Of a stretch of DNA of 17,367 nt, positions 15,179-17,367 are shown piece after piece. The stretch covers positions 1-17,367 of the forward strand of contig JABWAM010000017.1 in NCBI GenBank assembly GCA_013360985.1, read 5' to 3'. Source of the DNA: Verrucomicrobiia bacterium (GTDB lineage: Bacteria > Verrucomicrobiota > Verrucomicrobiia > JABWAM01). Position 1 is the stretch's first letter. Each line of letters starts with the position of its first letter. The translations under genes and the position numbers were made by a program. The notes beneath the pieces were generated by a model that saw only the letters and a list, made by a program, of their open reading frames with translations, searched no databases and had not been told where the DNA came from.

Positions 15179-15760
15179 ATGTCCACCCGTCGGCAACTCT
15201 GGCTCTGGACGATCCTCGGTGTCGCCGCCGCATGGATCGCCGCGGTCGCCGGCATCATGATCTTCCGCGGCCAACGCGTCACCGCGGAAAAGGTGGTCGG
15301 CTATCTGGAGGAAAAACCGCTCCGCAGCCTCTCCGTCGAAGAACGGGCGCGCCGCATCGAAGGACTCGCCGCGCGCGTAAATCGCCTCAGCTTCGACGAG
15401 CGCCAAAAGTTTCGCCTCGAAAAACGCATCCGACGGACCTTTCTCGAGATGACCGACGCCGAGCGCGCCCGCTACCTCGATCTCACTCTGCCTCGCGGCA
15501 TGCGCAACATGATGGACGCCTTCAATCAAATGCCGCCGCATAAACGCAAACAGGTCGTCAACCGCGCCGTCATCGAACTCTCCCGCGCCTCCGAACAAGG
15601 CGATCGCGTCGAGATGGAGAAAGCTCTTGGCGACGAAAACCTGAAGAAGATCGCCGCGGAAGGCATGAAGGCCTTCCTCTCCGAGGCCAACTCTCAGACC
15701 AAACTCGATCTCCAGCCTTTGATCGAACAAGTCCAAAACATCCTGCAAATGGGGCGATGA
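15179..15760 (+). CDS. Membrane-anchored helical protein of unknown function
   Basis: A 193-residue protein with no family I can name. The N-terminus has Arg residues and then one hydrophobic helix (about residues 8-28, WLWTILGVAAAWIAAVAGIMIF), an N-in/C-out anchor. The remainder is highly charged and helical (repeated ER, EE, KR clusters), probably a periplasmic coiled-coil or helical-bundle domain. Segments such as LSFDERQKF and MTDAERARYLDL resemble the 'drop' motifs often seen in small uncharacterised PVC proteins. It starts 6 nt after the pilT stop, and its TGA overlaps the ATG of the prepilin gene (ATGA), so the three genes are tightly coupled. A role in pilus assembly or pseudopilus alignment is a guess from position. 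Confidence 0.8.
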   Translation: MSTRRQLWLWTILGVAAAWIAAVAGIMIFRGQRVTAEKVVGYLEEKPLRSLSVEERARRIEGLAARVNRLSFDERQKFRLEKRIRRTFLEMTDAERARYLDLTLPRGMRNMMDAFNQMPPHKRKQVVNRAVIELSRASEQGDRVEMEKALGDENLKKIAAEGMKAFLSEANSQTKLDLQPLIEQVQNILQMGR

Positions 15761-16371
15761 ACGCCGCCGATGTCCCGCCGCGACCCGCGCCTGGCCGCGG
15801 CACGCCTTTCCGCGAACCCCTCCGACTCACGCGAGGCGCCGTTCGCGCTTCTCTCTCCTTCACGCTCGTCGAGCTCTTGATCGTCCTCGCGATCCTCGCG
15901 ATCCTCGCGGGATTGCTCACCCCCGCGCTCCGCAATGCGCGCGCCGCCGCGCGCACCACGGCCTGCCTCAACAATCTCCGCCAGATGGGCATCGCCCTCC
16001 AAGCCTACCTCAACGACAACTCGCAGCGAATGCCCGTGTTGAACAACCGCTCCAACCGCGTCGATCAACGGCCTGCGCTCGATACCGTTCTCCTCCCCGA
16101 CCGCGCCCGACAGGTGTTCAAGTGCCCCGCAGATCGCGCGGGCGTTTTCGAGGAGACCGGCTGCAGCTATTACTGGAATTGGAGCGTCAACGGCCAGGAC
16201 GCCGCGCGCCTTTTCTCGCTCGCCGGCGGAGACAATGCCGCGATGATCCCTCTCATCAGCGACAAGGAGGGATTCCATCCGGACGTCAAAGACCGGATCA
16301 ATATCCTGTACGCCGACGGGCGCGCCTCCAAGGAGCTCCGGTTCGATATCCACCTCGGTCCGCCTCCCTGA
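15757..16371 (+). CDS. Type IV prepilin / pseudopilin-like protein
   Basis: A 204-residue protein with the class III signal of type IV pilins: a hydrophilic leader ending in LS, then FTLVELLIVLAILAILAGLL. The processing site would be Ser34|Phe35 with Glu39 at +5; Ser rather than the usual Gly at -1, and a long 34-residue leader, are less typical. After the N-terminal helix comes ARTTACLNNLRQMGIALQAYLNDN, a pattern very common in Verrucomicrobiota, Planctomycetota and Lentisphaerota. The C-terminus has INILYADGR, a degenerate form of the H-X9-DG motif in which Val occupies the His position. Two further Cys (in FKCPAD and TGCSYYW) could form a disulfide. ATG 15757 overlaps the previous stop. 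It is likely a minor pilin, or a secretion or surface-display pseudopilin. Confidence 0.88.
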   Translation: MNAADVPPRPAPGRGTPFREPLRLTRGAVRASLSFTLVELLIVLAILAILAGLLTPALRNARAAARTTACLNNLRQMGIALQAYLNDNSQRMPVLNNRSNRVDQRPALDTVLLPDRARQVFKCPADRAGVFEETGCSYYWNWSVNGQDAARLFSLAGGDNAAMIPLISDKEGFHPDVKDRINILYADGRASKELRFDIHLGPPP

Positions 16372-16384
16372 CCGTCCATCGACG

Positions 16385-16963
16385 TCAACCGCGCGAGAGC
16401 GCGTCCGCCACGTCGGTGCGATAGGCCGCCGCCGCGGGACCGAGCCCGGCGAGCGCTCCGATCGCGGCCGCCCCGATCACCGCGACGATGTCCAATCCGC
16501 AGATCGGAGGAATCGCGGGCGCGAAACCCGTCGCCGCGACCACCATCGGAGCAACCGCCCACAGCACCCCGCGCGCGGCGACGCACCCGAGAACGCCTCC
16601 GGCGGCCGCCACCAAGATCGCCTCGCCCACGATCACCGCGAACACGGTCGTTCGACGGGCGCCCAGCGCGCGCATCACCGCCACATCGCGGCGGCGTTCC
16701 CGCATGGAGTTGAGCATCGCCAGCCCGAGCCCCATCGAGGCGACCCCAACGATGAGCGCCGATTGCAGAAAGAGAAGGCGGTCCACGTTTCCGACGATCC
16801 CCAGCAGCTTGCGGATCTCCTCGGCGCCCGGCGTGCCGCCGGGCTCGCGCGTGAGCACGACCTCGCGCCCCTGCCCCTTCAGCCAATCCGCCAGCCGGCG
16901 CGCATGGCTGGACTTGCCGCTGCCCTCGCCGCCTTCGAACGTGATGAACCGTATCCGCGCCAT
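16385..16963 (-). CDS. Chimeric frame: thymidylate kinase N-terminus joined to FtsX/MacB-type permease C-terminus
   Basis: A single open frame of 192 residues made of two unrelated halves. Residues 1-54 (16963-16802) are the start of dTMP kinase: FITFEGGEGSGKSS with the P-loop (Lys17) and LTREPGGTPGAEEIRKLL. The LID region and the DRX motif of a ~205-residue Tmk are absent. Residues ~53-192 (about 16807-16385) are the C-terminal end of an ABC-type permease: SMRERRRDVAVMRALGARR, then hydrophobic helices (about 66-84, 106-130, 153-175) and the closing PAAAAYRTDVADAL. Its periplasmic domain and first helix are missing. The fused product could neither phosphorylate dTMP nor form a transporter. 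An assembly join is the likeliest cause. The permease end converges on the prepilin gene 13 nt away; the kinase start is 26 nt after the dacA stop. Confidence 0.85.
   Translation of the reverse strand: MARIRFITFEGGEGSGKSSHARRLADWLKGQGREVVLTREPGGTPGAEEIRKLLGIVGNVDRLLFLQSALIVGVASMGLGLAMLNSMRERRRDVAVMRALGARRTTVFAVIVGEAILVAAAGGVLGCVAARGVLWAVAPMVVAATGFAPAIPPICGLDIVAVIGAAAIGALAGLGPAAAAYRTDVADALSRG
16799..16812. other. Probable contig misjoin point (Tmk/permease boundary)
   Basis: On the minus strand the codons for Arg-Lys-Leu-Leu of Tmk (cgc aag ctg ctg) run into ggg atc gtc gga of the permease. Glycine codon GGA is absent from the tmk and dacA parts to the right and appears at once on the left side. 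The short CTGCTGG stretch could serve as microhomology. The exact base cannot be fixed from sequence alone. Confidence 0.75.
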
Positions 16964-16989
16964 GAGGCGTGTCTAGCACGGCGCGGCGA

Positions 16990-17367
16990 TCAGCGCGAAA
17001 GCCGCGCGAAACCCCAATCGAGCAGGCGGCGCGCTTCGGCCGCGCGCTCCTCTTCGCTCGCCAGCCCGTTGATCACCAGGATCAGCCGCTTGCCGTCGCG
17101 CACCGCCGACGCGGCCATGCCGTAGCCGCCGGCGGCGGTCATGCCGGTCTTGATGCCGTCGGCGCCCACATAGCTGCCGAGCAGCAGGTTGCGGTTGGCG
17201 TAGCTCCGCCCGCCGTAGCGGAAGGCGAGTTCGCCGAACACGCGGTAGCGCTCGGGATGGCGCTGCAGGAGGATGCCGGCGAGCTTCGCGACGTCGCCGG
17301 CGGTCATGCGGTGGTTCTTCGCGGTCTGGCCGGTGGCGTTGGCGAAGCGGCTGCCGGCGAGGCCGAG
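16990..17367 (-). CDS. dacA: D-alanyl-D-alanine carboxypeptidase (PBP5/DacA-like, peptidase S11), C-terminal part
   Basis: The frame is open to the right edge, so only about 125 C-terminal residues of the gene are seen. It reads GLAGSRFANATG..KNHRMTAGD, then the third active-site motif KTG in GADGIKTGMTAAGGYGMAASA, and RLILVINGLASEEERAAEARRLLDWGF, all characteristic of S11 penicillin-binding proteins that trim the fifth D-Ala from peptidoglycan stem peptides. The SxxK and SxN motifs would lie outside the window. The C-terminal amphipathic anchor domain of E. coli PBP5 is not present after this point, as in the shorter alphaproteobacterial forms. It stops 26 nt before tmk on the same strand. 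The dacA-tmk order and a nearly complete G/C third position suggest Alphaproteobacteria, unlike the rest of the window. Confidence 0.93.
   Translation of the reverse strand, partial: LGLAGSRFANATGQTAKNHRMTAGDVAKLAGILLQRHPERYRVFGELAFRYGGRSYANRNLLLGSYVGADGIKTGMTAAGGYGMAASAVRDGKRLILVINGLASEEERAAEARRLLDWGFARLSR

Overview
The window is GC-rich, densely coded DNA from a diderm (LPS-bearing) Gram-negative bacterium. A prepilin of the FTLVELLIVLAILAIL / ACLNNLRQMGIALQAYLNDN type, a metal-type KdsA and the overall style suggest Verrucomicrobiota or a relative in the PVC group. That assignment is inference. No phage, insertion sequence or CRISPR array is visible.

Layout: (1) 2-646, the C-terminal part of an unrecognised Trp-rich protein. 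(2) 655-1678, a promoter, tRNA-Val(CAC) and, 14 nt later, a LysR regulator. (3) 6304-1761 on the minus strand, a three-gene tripartite export operon: MsbA-like ABC exporter, HlyD-type membrane fusion protein, TolC-type outer-membrane factor. (4) 6498-9878 on the plus strand, an LPS module kdsA-lptC-lptA-lptB followed by a nitrilase-superfamily amidase. (5) A stand-alone nuoC on the minus strand (10542-9979), back to back with a GH116-type glycosidase (10661-13216). (6) tRNA-Met(CAU) and an exported thioredoxin-like protein. (7) 14048-16371, pilT, a membrane-anchored helical protein and a type IV prepilin-like protein.

How the genes work together: kdsA makes Kdo-8-phosphate for LPS, and lptC/A/B supply part of the bridge and the ATPase that carry LPS to the outer membrane. 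The ABC-HlyD-TolC operon would span both membranes to export an unidentified substrate. The pilT operon looks like surface-filament machinery.

The right end does not fit the rest. On the minus strand, a D-Ala-D-Ala carboxypeptidase C-terminus (17367-16990) and the first ~54 codons of thymidylate kinase lie in the dacA-tmk order familiar from Alphaproteobacteria. At about 16801-16810 the kinase frame runs straight into the C-terminal part of an FtsX/MacB-type permease. Glycine codon use changes at the same point. The simplest reading is a chimeric contig joined at microhomology; a real fusion is much less likely. Anything to the right of ~16.8 kb should not be assigned to the same genome without read-level proof.
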